Shown: positions 9,115-17,234 of the stretch, one piece after another
Layout: each line of letters starts with the position of its first letter
Numbering within the stretch: position 1 is the first letter of the stretch
Source of the DNA: JAZQQB01 sp045628865
GTDB lineage: Bacteria; Bacillota; Clostridia; Lachnospirales; Lachnospiraceae
Assembly (NCBI GenBank): GCA_045628865.1
Contig: JAZQQB010000051.1
Span: forward strand, 62,001-126,000
Direction: 5' to 3'
DNA: 64,000 bases
Program-made: the position numbers and the translations under genes
The notes under the pieces: model-generated
Database searches by the model: none
What the model saw: the letters and a program-made list of their open reading frames with translations, nothing else
What the model was told of the DNA's origin: nothing

Positions 9115-9723
9115 ATGAAAAGGAAGAAAGTGGGTATCATGGGCGGAACATTCAATCCAATCCATAATGCGCATCTTTCCATGGCACAAAATGCCTTGGA
9201 GGATTTTTCGCTGGATTCGATCCTGTTCATCCCAAGTGGAACACCTTATTTAAAGGACAGTAAAGAAGTGTTAAAGGGGGAGATCCGTGCTAAAATGACG
9301 GAGCTTGCCATTGCCGACAATCCTTCTTTTTCCATGTCAATGATTGAAGTTTACAGGGCAGGAAATACCTATACCTATGAAACCATTGCAGAATTAAAGG
9401 CTCAAAATCCAGATACTGACTACTATTTTATTGTTGGTGCAGATTCCTTTTTATATATGGAAAATTGGGTAAAGCCTGAAAAAATATTTGGAGAAGTGGC
9501 ACTGCTTGTCGCCGTCAGAGATGGCATTAACCCTAGTCAGATGCAGGTGAAGATCGAAGAAATGAAAGCAAAGTATAACTGTGAGATCTTTTTATTAACC
9601 TACGTTGCCAGTGATCTTTCTTCAACTTATTTAAGAAAATGCGTTCGCGAGGGACGTTCTATTCATTATTACGTACCAGGCGCAGTTGAGGAATACATTC
9701 ATTCCAATAATCTATATCTATAG
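9115..9723 (+). CDS. nadD: Nicotinate-nucleotide adenylyltransferase
   Basis: Transfers AMP from ATP to nicotinate mononucleotide in NAD synthesis. GGTFNPIHNAHL (residues 10-21) is the nucleotidyltransferase (T/H)xxH signature, with His17 and His20. The C-terminal SSTYLR matches the ISSTxxR ATP-binding motif. 202 residues, typical for bacterial NadD. AGGAG lies within the end of yhbY. Coupled with yqeK and rsfS, a conserved trio. Confidence 0.96.
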   Translation: MKRKKVGIMGGTFNPIHNAHLSMAQNALEDFSLDSILFIPSGTPYLKDSKEVLKGEIRAKMTELAIADNPSFSMSMIEVYRAGNTYTYETIAELKAQNPDTDYYFIVGADSFLYMENWVKPEKIFGEVALLVAVRDGINPSQMQVKIEEMKAKYNCEIFLLTYVASDLSSTYLRKCVREGRSIHYYVPGAVEEYIHSNNLYL

Positions 9724-9730
9724 AAATTAT

Positions 9731-9767
9731 GTAACCATTCAGAACATGCGTATTTTTGAATAGTTAC
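9731..9767. repeat. GTAAC...GTTAC palindromic repeat
   Basis: GTAACCATTCA at 9731-9741 pairs with TGAATAGTTAC at 9757-9767; the middle reads GAACATGCGTATTTT. It sits between nadD and yqeK, and a TTG frame beginning inside it is an artefact. Confidence 0.65.
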
Positions 9768-9794
9768 AAAAATATAAAACCGGTGGAGAATCAC

Positions 9795-10364
9795 ATGAAA
9801 ACAAGTGATATCATCAAACTTCGAAAATCAGTGGAAAAACTCATGGATGAGAAACGTTATGAGCATACTCTTGGAGTAGAATACACAGCCTGCGCAATGG
9901 CCATGAAGTACGGTGTAGACGTTCGAAGCGCTCAGATTGCAGGACTGTTACATGATTCAGCCAAGTGCATGGACGATAAGAAAAAGCTTGAACTTTGCAG
10001 CAAAAATGATGTTTCTGTATCCAAAATTGAAAAAGAGCATCCATTTTTATTACACGGAAAAGCTGGCGCTATCTTGGCAAAGACCAAGTATGATATTGAG
10101 GATCAAGATATTTTGAATGCCATCACCTATCATACAACTGGGCGTCCGAACATGTCTGCTTTGGAAAAAATCGTATATATCGCTGATTTTATTGAGCCTA
10201 ACAGAAAGAAATTAGCATGCATGGATGAGGCAAGAAGACTGGCATTTACGGATCTTGACCAGTGCCTGATCTTTATCTTAAACGCTTGCTTAGAACATTT
10301 AGAAGAAAATGGAGAAACCATAGATCCTATGACAAAGGAAACCTATGAGTACTATACAAAATAA
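9795..10364 (+). CDS. yqeK: HD-domain symmetrical Ap4A hydrolase YqeK
   Basis: 189 residues. The HD-domain metal ligands are visible: RYEHTLGV (His24), LLHDSAK (His53, Asp54), and HPFLLHGKAGA. YqeK proteins cleave diadenosine tetraphosphate symmetrically to two ADP. Always found beside nadD and rsfS in Firmicutes, as here. I place the start at the ATG at 9795 (GGTGGAG 8 bases upstream) and reject an upstream TTG at 9756 that lies within a palindromic repeat. Confidence 0.93.
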   Translation: MKTSDIIKLRKSVEKLMDEKRYEHTLGVEYTACAMAMKYGVDVRSAQIAGLLHDSAKCMDDKKKLELCSKNDVSVSKIEKEHPFLLHGKAGAILAKTKYDIEDQDILNAITYHTTGRPNMSALEKIVYIADFIEPNRKKLACMDEARRLAFTDLDQCLIFILNACLEHLEENGETIDPMTKETYEYYTK

Positions 10365-10387
10365 GTAACTGTATGGAGGAAAAATTC

Positions 10388-10738
10388 ATGTCAAAAGAAA
10401 TGGTAAAAATTGTAGTAAATGCAATGGAAGATAAAAAAGCAGAAGATATCAAAGTGATCAACATCAGTGAAGTATCCAGCATTGGTGATTATTTCATCAT
10501 TGCAAGTGGTTCTAACATCAACCAGGTACAGGCAATCTGTGATAATGTTGATGAAGCCCTTGGAAAAGCCGGTTTTCAGGCTCGCCAGGTAGAAGGATAT
10601 GCAGCTGGAAACTGGATCTTAATGGATTATACAGATGTGATCGTTCACGTATTTGATAACGAAAATCGTCTTTTCTACAATTTAGAGAGAATCTGGAGAG
10701 ATGGAAAAGAAGAAGCATTAGAAGATTTCAGAGCATAA
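10388..10738 (+). CDS. rsfS: Ribosome silencing factor RsfS
   Basis: 116 residues. RsfS binds L14 and blocks subunit joining under nutrient limitation. Family motifs: ISSIGDYFIIASG-like stretch near residue 35 and VEGYAAGNWILMDYTDVIVHVF. I use the ATG at 10388, with GGAGG 8 bases upstream; the ATG at 10373 overlaps that Shine-Dalgarno and would add MEEKF. Last gene of the unit, followed by a terminator. Confidence 0.95.
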   Translation: MSKEMVKIVVNAMEDKKAEDIKVINISEVSSIGDYFIIASGSNINQVQAICDNVDEALGKAGFQARQVEGYAAGNWILMDYTDVIVHVFDNENRLFYNLERIWRDGKEEALEDFRA

Positions 10739-10791
10739 TATAAATTGTTACAGCTTAGTGATAGTAAAAACAGCTGCTGACAGTAACTGTT

Positions 10792-10825
10792 AACTCCCCA
10801 TATAACCAAATGGGGAGTTTCTTTG
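10792..10825 (+). terminator. Terminator after rsfS
   Basis: AACTCCCCA (10792-10800) pairs with TGGGGAGTT (10811-10819) with a TTTCTTT tail. Confidence 0.85.
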
Positions 10826-10955
10826 TACAAGAATCTGCTTTTGGGATTTTTGATATCTTGATCGTAGTAGAAAAATATTTTTTTGATTATCAATATCAAT
10901 TGATGGTAAAAAACATTTTTTCTATCAATCCCAAATTACAAACAGTACCAAAATC

Positions 10956-10988
10956 GGTTACTGTGCACACAAAGTGTGTACAGTAACC
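10956..10988. repeat. Palindrome GGTTACTGT...ACAGTAACC
   Basis: A 15-base inverted repeat (one mismatch) separated by AAA, about 27 bases before the next ATG. It shares the GTTAC ends of the dispersed palindromes and could alternatively be an operator. Confidence 0.55.
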
Positions 10989-11014
10989 CAAAATCTAAAA
11001 AGGAGTTTTAAATC

Positions 11015-12055
11015 ATGGATACCATACAGCTAAAAAATGAAAAGGCAGGGAAAATTTTTTTGCTCATAGCACTTTCTTTATCCATCGTTTGCCTGATCTT
11101 TCTCATTTATTCTTTTTTTACGTTTCCAAAGGTTATTATCGATCGTATTTGGGATGAAAAATCCGATATTTCTACACTTCAATGCATCCCTGCCACAGCA
11201 TATTTTATAGGGGGCATGTGCATCAGTTACATTGCGCTTATCTATGAAACAATGGTAAAGAAATTGCGCGCACACCAAAACATCTGGCTCATGCTTACCT
11301 TTTTTATAGGATATGGTGGTAATATGTTGTATTCCCTATTACTAGAAAAATTAGCCTTTGGCGAAAAGGAAATCGCCGAGGACTGGACAAGAGTAAGAGT
11401 AGCCAGCTACTATCATTCGCAATTTGGCACATTTGAGATTTCATTGATGCTTCTGGTTTCTTTGTTACTGTGCATGGGAGTCGGTCTTATCCATGGAGCA
11501 AACCTTGAAAGAAAGAGTGAGCAAGGCTTTCATAATAACAGATGTCTTTATATTGGTGGGATTTTTATGGCAATATATGTGATCGATGCCTTGACCACCT
11601 ATGTTTTTCCAAAGTTCAAAGTCCACATACACACTTACATAGATTTTGACAAAAAGGTTTTTTTCCCGTTTTACTTTTTATATGAATTGCTGATCTTTTT
11701 CTTTTTCCTGAATGTGCTTTATAAGGTTAGAAAAAAAGCTATCAGATCAACAGCCGATTTTGGAAAGTATTTCGTGATCTTTACTCTGATACGCATGATA
11801 TATCAGACTTTCATGATATTTTTGAATACATTGGCATATAATCATTTAACTGATGCATTTTGGGTTAAAGAGATTTTTCAATGGTATTTAAAAATGATAG
11901 AGTTTCAAATATCCATAGCAGGATCTAGTGACAATTATTGGTTTGTGACCGATGTGGCAAATCGTTTTACTTTTTTGTTTACATTAGGTTTATTTTTGGT
12001 GATGTATCAGATATTTGTGATCCGTGGCACAAAAGAGAACGATACTTCCTTTTAG
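11015..12055 (+). CDS. Unknown polytopic membrane protein
   Basis: 346 residues with about eight predicted membrane helices (near 13-33, 57-78, 88-110, 140-160, 178-197, 215-236, 250-272 and 313-335). No recognisable motif, signal peptide or catalytic residues. AAAAGGAG precedes the ATG. Monocistronic: a palindrome upstream and a bidirectional terminator downstream, convergent with lexA. Confidence 0.65.
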   Translation: MDTIQLKNEKAGKIFLLIALSLSIVCLIFLIYSFFTFPKVIIDRIWDEKSDISTLQCIPATAYFIGGMCISYIALIYETMVKKLRAHQNIWLMLTFFIGYGGNMLYSLLLEKLAFGEKEIAEDWTRVRVASYYHSQFGTFEISLMLLVSLLLCMGVGLIHGANLERKSEQGFHNNRCLYIGGIFMAIYVIDALTTYVFPKFKVHIHTYIDFDKKVFFPFYFLYELLIFFFFLNVLYKVRKKAIRSTADFGKYFVIFTLIRMIYQTFMIFLNTLAYNHLTDAFWVKEIFQWYLKMIEFQISIAGSSDNYWFVTDVANRFTFLFTLGLFLVMYQIFVIRGTKENDTSF

Positions 12056-12142
12056 GAATAATACATCAATTGATAGATTTATTGTAATTATTCAGCATCC
12101 TCATAACTTATATAATCGATAGCCCATTCACTTACTTCCTCT

Positions 12143-12190
12143 GAAAAAAGCCCTGTGAATATTGATCTAAAATATTCACAGGGCTTTTTT
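12143..12190. terminator. Bidirectional terminator between 11015-12055 and lexA
   Basis: AGCCCTGTGAATATT (12149-12163) pairs perfectly with 12171-12185; an A-run on the left and T-run on the right serve both strands. Confidence 0.9.
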
Positions 12191-12220
12191 GATAGTAAAT
12201 TCAAGGAATTCCCTATCAAA
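12188..12220. repeat. Post-terminator hairpin TTTGATAG...CTATCAAA
   Basis: Inverted repeat TTTGATAG/CTATCAAA with AATTC/GAATT inside, directly after the terminator T-run, in the position and form of the element at 4245. Confidence 0.45.
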
Positions 12221-12243
12221 TGCACACGCTTTGTTCTTTAAAA

Positions 12244-12867
12244 TTAATGCTTGAAGCTTCTAAATACACCAAATACCTTACCTAAAATCTCACAATCATC
12301 TACAATGATTGGATCCATATGATCGTTCTCTGGCTGTAAACGAATGTGTCCATCTTCTTTGTAAAAAGTCTTAACAGTAGCAGAATCCTCGATCAAAGCC
12401 ACTACGGTATCCCCGTTATTTGCTGAGCTGCACTGCTGAACAAAAATCTGATCTCCATTAAAAATACCAACATTGATCATGGAATCACCTTTTACCTTCA
12501 GTACAAAGGATGGTTCTCCTGAAGGAACGTATTCTGCAGGAATCGGGAAATAGTTTTCAATATTTTCCTCTGCTAAGATCGGCTGACCGGCGGCAACATA
12601 ACCAACCACTGGAAGGCTTGCCATTTCCGTACGAACGGCTTGAAAACTGTCATCACAGATTTCAATAGCACGAGGTTTGGTTGGATCTCTTCGGATGAAT
12701 CCATTCTTTTCTAATGTTTCCAAATGAGAATGTACGGAAGAGGTGGATTTCAAATTTACTGCCTCACAAATTTCACGTACAGCTGGTGGATAGCCTCTAT
12801 CTAAAATAGTCTGTTTCAAAAAATCTAATATTTCCTGTTGTTTAGCGGAAATCTTTCCGTAAGCCAT
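12244..12867 (-). CDS. lexA: SOS repressor LexA
   Basis: 207 residues. N-terminal winged helix-turn-helix (REICEAVNLKSTSSVHSHL), then the autocleavage site Ala93-Gly94 in VAAGQP and the Ser-Lys dyad Ser129 (GDSM) and Lys166 (ATVKTF). Represses DNA-damage genes until RecA-stimulated self-cleavage. AGGAGG lies before the ATG. Its promoter region holds several LexA boxes shared with the divergent LysM gene, implying autoregulation. Confidence 0.97.
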   Translation of the reverse strand: MAYGKISAKQQEILDFLKQTILDRGYPPAVREICEAVNLKSTSSVHSHLETLEKNGFIRRDPTKPRAIEICDDSFQAVRTEMASLPVVGYVAAGQPILAEENIENYFPIPAEYVPSGEPSFVLKVKGDSMINVGIFNGDQIFVQQCSSANNGDTVVALIEDSATVKTFYKEDGHIRLQPENDHMDPIIVDDCEILGKVFGVFRSFKH

Positions 12868-12927
12868 ATGAACGCCTCCTATACGAAATAGTCAAAAATA
12901 ATAGTTGTTAATGCAATTATATCACAC

Positions 12928-12941
12928 CGAACAAACGATTG
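12928..12941. promoter_or_regulatory. Candidate LexA box 1 (lexA side)
   Basis: CGAACAAACGATTG: two mismatches to the Firmicutes CGAAC-N4-GTTCG box. It lies about 60 bases upstream of the lexA ATG. Confidence 0.55.
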
Positions 12942-12954
12942 CAAACATATATTC

Positions 12955-12968
12955 CGAAAAAACGTTCG
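12955..12968. promoter_or_regulatory. LexA box 2
   Basis: CGAAAAAACGTTCG: one mismatch to CGAAC-N4-GTTCG. Confidence 0.75.
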
Positions 12969-12987
12969 ATTTTTTTAAAAAAATCTA

Positions 12988-13016
12988 TTGACACTAGAAA
13001 ATATGTTCGATATAAT
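12988..13016 (+). promoter_or_regulatory. SOS promoter of the yneA-like gene, with LexA box in the spacer
   Basis: TTGACA (12988-12993), a 17-base spacer and TATAAT (13011-13016): perfect consensus. AGAAAATATGTTCG (12996-13009) occupies the spacer, so LexA binding would block RNA polymerase. Confidence 0.85.
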
Positions 13017-13026
13017 ACAAACATAA

Positions 13027-13053
13027 AGAACGTTCGTTCGTAACACTTGTTCG
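13027..13053. promoter_or_regulatory. Two adjacent LexA-box-like sites
   Basis: AGAACGTTCGTTCG (13027-13040) and GTAACACTTGTTCG (13040-13053), sharing one base, downstream of the predicted transcription start. Confidence 0.6.
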
Positions 13054-13059
13054 TATTTT

Positions 13060-13095
13060 GTAACTGCTCAGAGCCATGCGATTTTGAATAGTTAC
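13060..13095. repeat. GTAAC...GTTAC palindromic repeat
   Basis: GTAACTGCTCA at one end and TGAATAGTTAC at the other, with GAGCCATGCGATTT in the centre. In the leader of the yneA-like gene. Confidence 0.6.
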
Positions 13096-13179
13096 TGCAT
13101 TTAAAAAACAATACACTTAATATGAAGTAAGAACGCTAAAAGCGTTCTAGAATGTTTGGGTTATTTTAAGGAGAAGAAT

Positions 13180-13584
13180 ATGAAAGCAGGAAACTACAAG
13201 GAACATTATCATTACATGACAATCAGGCAACGTGATTTAAAGAGAAGACGTAAAGCTATGATCTATCAAGCACGTAAGAGATTTCAGCTTACAGTGATCG
13301 CTATGATCCTGGTGATTTCTATATCTATTATCTTTGGTAATACTCGAAGCAAAGCGGAAACTGTTCATGATTCATCCTTAAATGTTTCCTATCAAAGTGT
13401 TATGATCGGCAACGGCGATTCTTTATGGTCTATTGCAGCCGAACAAACTGCCCATATCCCAGAGCTTAACTGTAAGGATTACGTATCTGAAATGAAGACC
13501 ATCAACGGTCTTAAATCTGACGATATCAGATACGGTGATTATTTGATCATTCCGGTTTACAGCTATGCCAACATAAATATGTAG
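13180..13584 (+). CDS. yneA: YneA-like SOS cell-division suppressor (TM plus LysM)
   Basis: 134 residues: a basic N-terminus (KRRRKAMIYQARKRF), one membrane helix at about 42-60 (VIAMILVISISIIFG) and a C-terminal LysM-type domain starting GNGDSLWSIAAEQ and ending DYLIIPVYS. This is the architecture of Bacillus YneA, which delays division during the SOS response. The match in context is strong: divergent from lexA, with a consensus promoter holding a LexA box. The ATG at 13180 follows AAGGAG. Sequence similarity to YneA itself is weak outside LysM, so the name is by architecture and position. Confidence 0.8.
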   Translation: MKAGNYKEHYHYMTIRQRDLKRRRKAMIYQARKRFQLTVIAMILVISISIIFGNTRSKAETVHDSSLNVSYQSVMIGNGDSLWSIAAEQTAHIPELNCKDYVSEMKTINGLKSDDIRYGDYLIIPVYSYANINM

Positions 13585-13618
13585 GAATCAAGGTATCTAC
13601 CTTTTATTTCTAATCCCA

Positions 13619-13650
13619 AGTCCCCAGTCCCCTCTGGGGACTCCTTTTAT
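13619..13650 (+). terminator. Terminator after the yneA-like gene
   Basis: AGTCCCCAG (13619-13627) pairs with CTGGGGACT (13634-13642), then CCTTTTATTT. Confidence 0.85.
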
Positions 13651-13728
13651 TTCACAGGAAATACAGCTTTCAAAGGTTTGTTTAGCCGGGGTTTCAAATG
13701 GTGGGAATGAATTGGTACACCTTTTAAC

Positions 13729-13769
13729 AGCGTGCGCCTTACAACGTATATTGCAAGGCGTACGCCGCT
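13729..13769. repeat. GC-rich hairpin downstream of the ttcA-like gene
   Basis: AGCGTGCGCCTT and AAGGCGTACGCCGCT are imperfectly complementary around ACAACGTATATTGC. No clear T-run on either strand, so a terminator role is uncertain; it may be another element of the hairpin-array type. Confidence 0.45.
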
Positions 13770-13784
13770 ATTATCACCAATATT

Positions 13785-14522
13785 TTAATTTCTGAATGTT
13801 CTTTGAATTTCTTTCCAGCCATCATTTCCATTTCGCAAAATAGCCGTAAATAGACGTTCCTTTACCCCTGGATTTTCCTGGTTTAATTTTTTCAAAAGCT
13901 GTTTGCAATATTCCCTTTTGGTATTGCCGTCTGCAGGACATGGGCTCTTTAAAACCTGGATATTTTGCTTGTGTACAAACCCGATAACATCGATCTCATC
14001 CATGTAAATAAAAGGTCTGATAAGGGTCATATCCGCTTTTTCTAAATAGGTGACAGGAGAGAAGGTGTGGAATCGGCCTTCGAAAAGCATGGACATGATC
14101 ATGGTGATGACCACATCATCCTTATGATGGGCATAGGCGATCTTATTGCAGCCAAGCTCCTTCATGGCGTTGTTTAAGGCTCCTTTACGCATTTTAGAGC
14201 AAAGAGAACAAGGATTGCTTTCCTTTCTTTCGTCAAAAACAATCGCACCGATATCCGTGTGAACAACCTTATATGGAACACCAAGCTCCTGACAGAGTTT
14301 TTCAATGGAAGTAGTGTCCTGCTCTAAAAATCCCAAATCTACAGTTACTGCATAGATTTCAAACTTTTTGGGATAAAAACGCATCAGACCATGCATGGCA
14401 TAAAGCAGTGCAAGGCTGTCCTTTCCCCCGGAGATCCCGATTGCAATCTTGTCACCTTCTTCGATCATCTGATAATCATCTATCGCACGTCTTGTTAAGC
14501 TCATAACCTGTTGAAGCTTCAT
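13785..14522 (-). CDS. TtcA-like tRNA 2-thiocytidine synthase (PP-loop ATPase)
   Basis: About 245 residues from the ATG at 14522. The N-type PP-loop SGGKDS (residues 31-36) adenylates the target base; CSLC (Cys105, Cys108) plus a later cysteine in KSPCPADG are the Fe-S/thiol ligands of the TtcA group. HHKDD follows as in TtcA. The likely product is s2C32 in tRNA, although clostridial TtcA-like proteins are a broad group. GTGAGG lies 9 bases upstream; a GTG at 14537 would add five residues. Confidence 0.82.
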   Translation of the reverse strand: MKLQQVMSLTRRAIDDYQMIEEGDKIAIGISGGKDSLALLYAMHGLMRFYPKKFEIYAVTVDLGFLEQDTTSIEKLCQELGVPYKVVHTDIGAIVFDERKESNPCSLCSKMRKGALNNAMKELGCNKIAYAHHKDDVVITMIMSMLFEGRFHTFSPVTYLEKADMTLIRPFIYMDEIDVIGFVHKQNIQVLKSPCPADGNTKREYCKQLLKKLNQENPGVKERLFTAILRNGNDGWKEIQRTFRN

Positions 14523-14851
14523 CTTTGATATCCTCACTTTTCTTTGTTAAAAATCCTAGACCATGATACCACAAAGAAGAAGATAATACTAATACTTCAT
14601 TTGAACAGTAATGCATTTTAAACTTTGTTCTGCTATAATAATACACAATATCGATTTCATAACATATAATATTTCGGCAAAAATAAATCAGTGAAATCCG
14701 CATGGAATTGAAAAAATCTGTAACGAAACAAAAGTTACCCAGTCTAATACATGTAAACACATAACAAGAGCGTCTACGATAAATTCAGAAATCGTCACAA
14801 AACACTCTGTTACAGGGTTACGATTACACAAAAGGGGGGAGGTGAAACTGG
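14523..14851. other. Intergenic region between divergent ttcA-like and sigma-factor genes
   Basis: AT-rich, 329 bases. A 94-codon minus-strand frame overlaps it but has no Shine-Dalgarno and a composition unlike coding DNA. The only supported content is a possible ECF-type promoter (14719-14746), the GGGGGGAGGTG ribosome site at about 14835-14845, and a GGGTTACGATTAC stretch near 14815. Confidence 0.5.
14719..14746 (+). promoter_or_regulatory. Possible ECF-sigma promoter
   Basis: TGTAAC (14719-14724), a 17-base spacer, then GTCTA (14742-14746). The AAC and GTC cores fit ECF promoters and would give autoregulation of the downstream sigma gene. Confidence 0.3.
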
Positions 14852-15319
14852 TTGGATTTTGAAAAGTTGTATAACACCTATTTTATGAAAATATATTCCT
14901 ATGTATTTACGCTAGTGAAAGCACATGACTTAGCGGAGGAGATCACCCAAGAGGTGTTTTTCAAGGCGATCAAAAGCAGAAAGCAATATGAAGGGAAGTC
15001 CAGTGAATACACCTGGCTGTGTGCAATTGCCAAAAACACTGCCTTTGATGAGCTGAAAAAAAGAAACAGGCACAGAGAATTGACCGAGGATCTTACCGAT
15101 GAAACTGATCTTCAAAAATCCCTGATTGATTCTGATACAACCCTTCAAATACACAAATTGCTTCATGAGTTGGAGGAACCCTACAAGGAAGTATTCCAGT
15201 TACGAATTTTTGGTGAGCTTTCCTTTGCTAATATTGGTATGATCTTTAGCAAAACAGAAAGCTGGGCACGGGTAACCTATCATAGAGCGCGTCTTAAATT
15301 ACAAGAAAAAATGAATTAG
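14852..15319 (+). CDS. ECF-subfamily RNA polymerase sigma factor
   Basis: 155 residues with sigma region 2 at the N-terminus (AEEITQEVFFKAIKS; the WLCAIAKNTAFDELKKR segment is the 2.3/2.4 helix) and region 4 at the C-terminus (PYKEVFQLRIFGELSFANIG, a helix-turn-helix for the -35 element). No region 1 or 3, as in ECF sigmas. TTG start, chosen because GGGGAGGTG lies just upstream and the first ATG is far inside region 2. Paired with a zinc-finger anti-sigma 19 bases downstream. The stimulus is unknown. Confidence 0.92.
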   Translation: MDFEKLYNTYFMKIYSYVFTLVKAHDLAEEITQEVFFKAIKSRKQYEGKSSEYTWLCAIAKNTAFDELKKRNRHRELTEDLTDETDLQKSLIDSDTTLQIHKLLHELEEPYKEVFQLRIFGELSFANIGMIFSKTESWARVTYHRARLKLQEKMN

Positions 15320-15338
15320 AAAAGAGAGGATGATCATT

Positions 15339-16328
15339 ATGAAATATGAATGCGATATCATACAGGATTTGATTCCGTTGTATGTAGATGATATTTGTAG
15401 TGAAAAAAGCAAAGAAATCGTTACAGAACATATCACAGAATGCGATGTGTGCTCCCATATGGTTACAGAGCTTAAAAAGAATGAATTAACCAATCAGTTA
15501 TCCTGTGAAAAAGAGCAGGTGTTATCAACCCATGCAAAAAAAGAAAGAAGAAGAACCACAACTGTAGGACTTGTATTTGCAGGAATTCTGATGATTCCCT
15601 TAATCGTATGTCTGATCTGTAACTTAGCCACAAATCACGGACTTAGCTGGTTCTTTATCGTGCTGACTTCGCATATGATCTTAGCATCTTTAACAGTAGT
15701 ACCATTGCTAGCCAGTAAAAATCGCTTTTTATGGGCAACAGGAGCCTTTTTATTTTCTTTAACAGCACTTTTATTGACCATTTCCATCTTAACACATGGA
15801 GATTGGTTCTTTATTGCTGTAATCCCTAGCGTTTTCGGTACGTTGATGCTGTTACTTCCACTTATCATGGTGAAACTGCCACTATCTGATAATTGGAAAA
15901 AGCACAAAGCCTTACTGGGTTGTATATTTGAAACTATCAGCTTATTTGCGATCCTGTTTACCTGCGGAATTTATACCAAGGAACCAGGTTTTTTCAAGGT
16001 TTCTATGACGATCACAGGATATTGTCTGATCTTGCCATATGTGATCATTGTCATTGCAAATTATATTCCAATGAGAGGTTTTCAAAAGGCTGCACTGATC
16101 AGCTTTGTTTCTGGAATCCATTTAGCTTTTATCAATGATGTGGTAGATTATAGTATTGGAATCTTTCATGAACTCAGTCTGTTGCATCCAGATTTTGTAA
16201 ACTGGAGTCCAGAAAGCAGTAAGGGAAATTCCGGGTGGATTCTTATTATAACAGGTGTTTCGTTAACCGTACTTTTTCTGATCATAGACCTGATCAAGAA
16301 GGCTGTCGAAAAGAAAAGAGCAAACTAA
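15339..16328 (+). CDS. Zinc-finger membrane anti-sigma factor
   Basis: 329 residues. The N-terminal zinc-binding anti-sigma domain has the H-x3-C-x2-C signature at His31, Cys35 and Cys38 (EHITECDVC), as in zf-HC2/ZAS proteins. After a basic linker (KKERRRT) come about seven membrane helices, so the sigma factor is held at the membrane. GAGAGG precedes the ATG at 15339. Immediately follows its presumed cognate sigma gene. Confidence 0.88.
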   Translation: MKYECDIIQDLIPLYVDDICSEKSKEIVTEHITECDVCSHMVTELKKNELTNQLSCEKEQVLSTHAKKERRRTTTVGLVFAGILMIPLIVCLICNLATNHGLSWFFIVLTSHMILASLTVVPLLASKNRFLWATGAFLFSLTALLLTISILTHGDWFFIAVIPSVFGTLMLLLPLIMVKLPLSDNWKKHKALLGCIFETISLFAILFTCGIYTKEPGFFKVSMTITGYCLILPYVIIVIANYIPMRGFQKAALISFVSGIHLAFINDVVDYSIGIFHELSLLHPDFVNWSPESSKGNSGWILIITGVSLTVLFLIIDLIKKAVEKKRAN

Positions 16329-16426
16329 TATTATTTCAAAAGAAAAACATAATTATTCAAATAACAGTTCAAGATCCATTCAACTTGATTTTTATTCTCA
16401 AAACGAATAAACTAGAGGAGGTGATT

Positions 16427-16501
16427 TTGAACTGTTTTTTTTGCTCCAAACTAGCTATAAACGTGATTGAACGCAGCAAAAAACGAAATATCCAAGATTA
16501 A
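16427..16501 (+). CDS. Small 24-residue ORF with very strong Shine-Dalgarno
   Basis: TTG start, reading MNCFFCSKLAINV then IERSKKRNIQD. AGGAGGTGAT, a full complement of the 16S 3' end, lies just upstream at a spacing of 5. It has a CxxC pair and a basic tail. It lies downstream of the sigma/anti-sigma pair in AT-rich DNA. Too short for homology; support is the ribosome site only. Confidence 0.4.
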   Translation: MNCFFCSKLAINVIERSKKRNIQD

Positions 16502-16701
16502 ATTACAGTTTTTTTGTCTTTTAATAACAATTGAATCTCGTAATATCGTTTCAAAATTACCCGAATAAAAAATACAAAATAAATCTTTTTTTCTTATTAT
16601 AAAAAAACGTATTATGTAATAAACGAAATAAAATAATTTTTATAAACGAAATAAAATATAACTTGGATCTTAACATTGATCCAAAGCAGGAGGAAATCGT
16701 C

Positions 16702-17160
16702 ATGAAATTCGTGATTCAGCGTGTAAATCATGCAAGTTGTACAGTAAATAATAAGATTACAGGTGAAATTGGACAAGGTTTTTTGGTCTTTATCGGAATT
16801 TGTGATTCAGATACCAAGGCAATTGCAGATAAGATGATCCAGAAGCTTTTAAACCTTCGTATCTTTAAAGATGAGAATGATAAAGTGAATCTTTCACTGA
16901 AAGATATCAGTGGTTCCCTTTTATTGATATCACAGTTTACTTTATATGCAGATTGTAGGAAGGGCAATCGTCCAAGCTTTGTAAATGCAGGCAAACCCGA
17001 CTTCGCCAATGAAATGTATGAGTACATTATTGCGAGCTGTAGAGAACAAAACCAGGTTGTTGAAACTGGAATCTTTGGAGCAGATATGAAGATTGAATTA
17101 TTAAACGATGGACCTTTTACCATTGTATTAGATTCAGATGAGATTATGCCGGCAAAGTAA
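16702..17160 (+). CDS. dtd: D-aminoacyl-tRNA deacylase
   Basis: Hydrolyses D-amino acids mis-attached to tRNA. 152 residues. The two family signatures are present: SQFTLYAD at 77-84 and NDGPFT at 135-140, which carries the cross-subunit Gly-Pro motif in its usual form. I use the ATG at 16702 (AGGAGG 9 bases upstream). An in-frame upstream extension lacks a ribosome site. It is 74 bases before the YfcE gene. Confidence 0.96.
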   Translation: MKFVIQRVNHASCTVNNKITGEIGQGFLVFIGICDSDTKAIADKMIQKLLNLRIFKDENDKVNLSLKDISGSLLLISQFTLYADCRKGNRPSFVNAGKPDFANEMYEYIIASCREQNQVVETGIFGADMKIELLNDGPFTIVLDSDEIMPAK

Positions 17161-17234
17161 GAAAGTAAACATATGGCAGCATGTGTTATGTATACCATTT
17201 TTCAATGCAGTCAAATTTAAGGAGATTCGAAAAT

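Noticed and set aside
9756..9794. Upstream TTG start for yqeK adding 13 residues
   Set aside because: It begins inside a dispersed palindrome; the ATG at 9795 has GGTGGAG at the proper distance.
14476..14760. 94-codon minus-strand frame upstream of the ttcA-like gene
   Set aside because: Overlaps the ttcA-like start, lacks a Shine-Dalgarno and has non-coding-like composition (Tyr/Cys/Phe rich); the region fits a divergent promoter.
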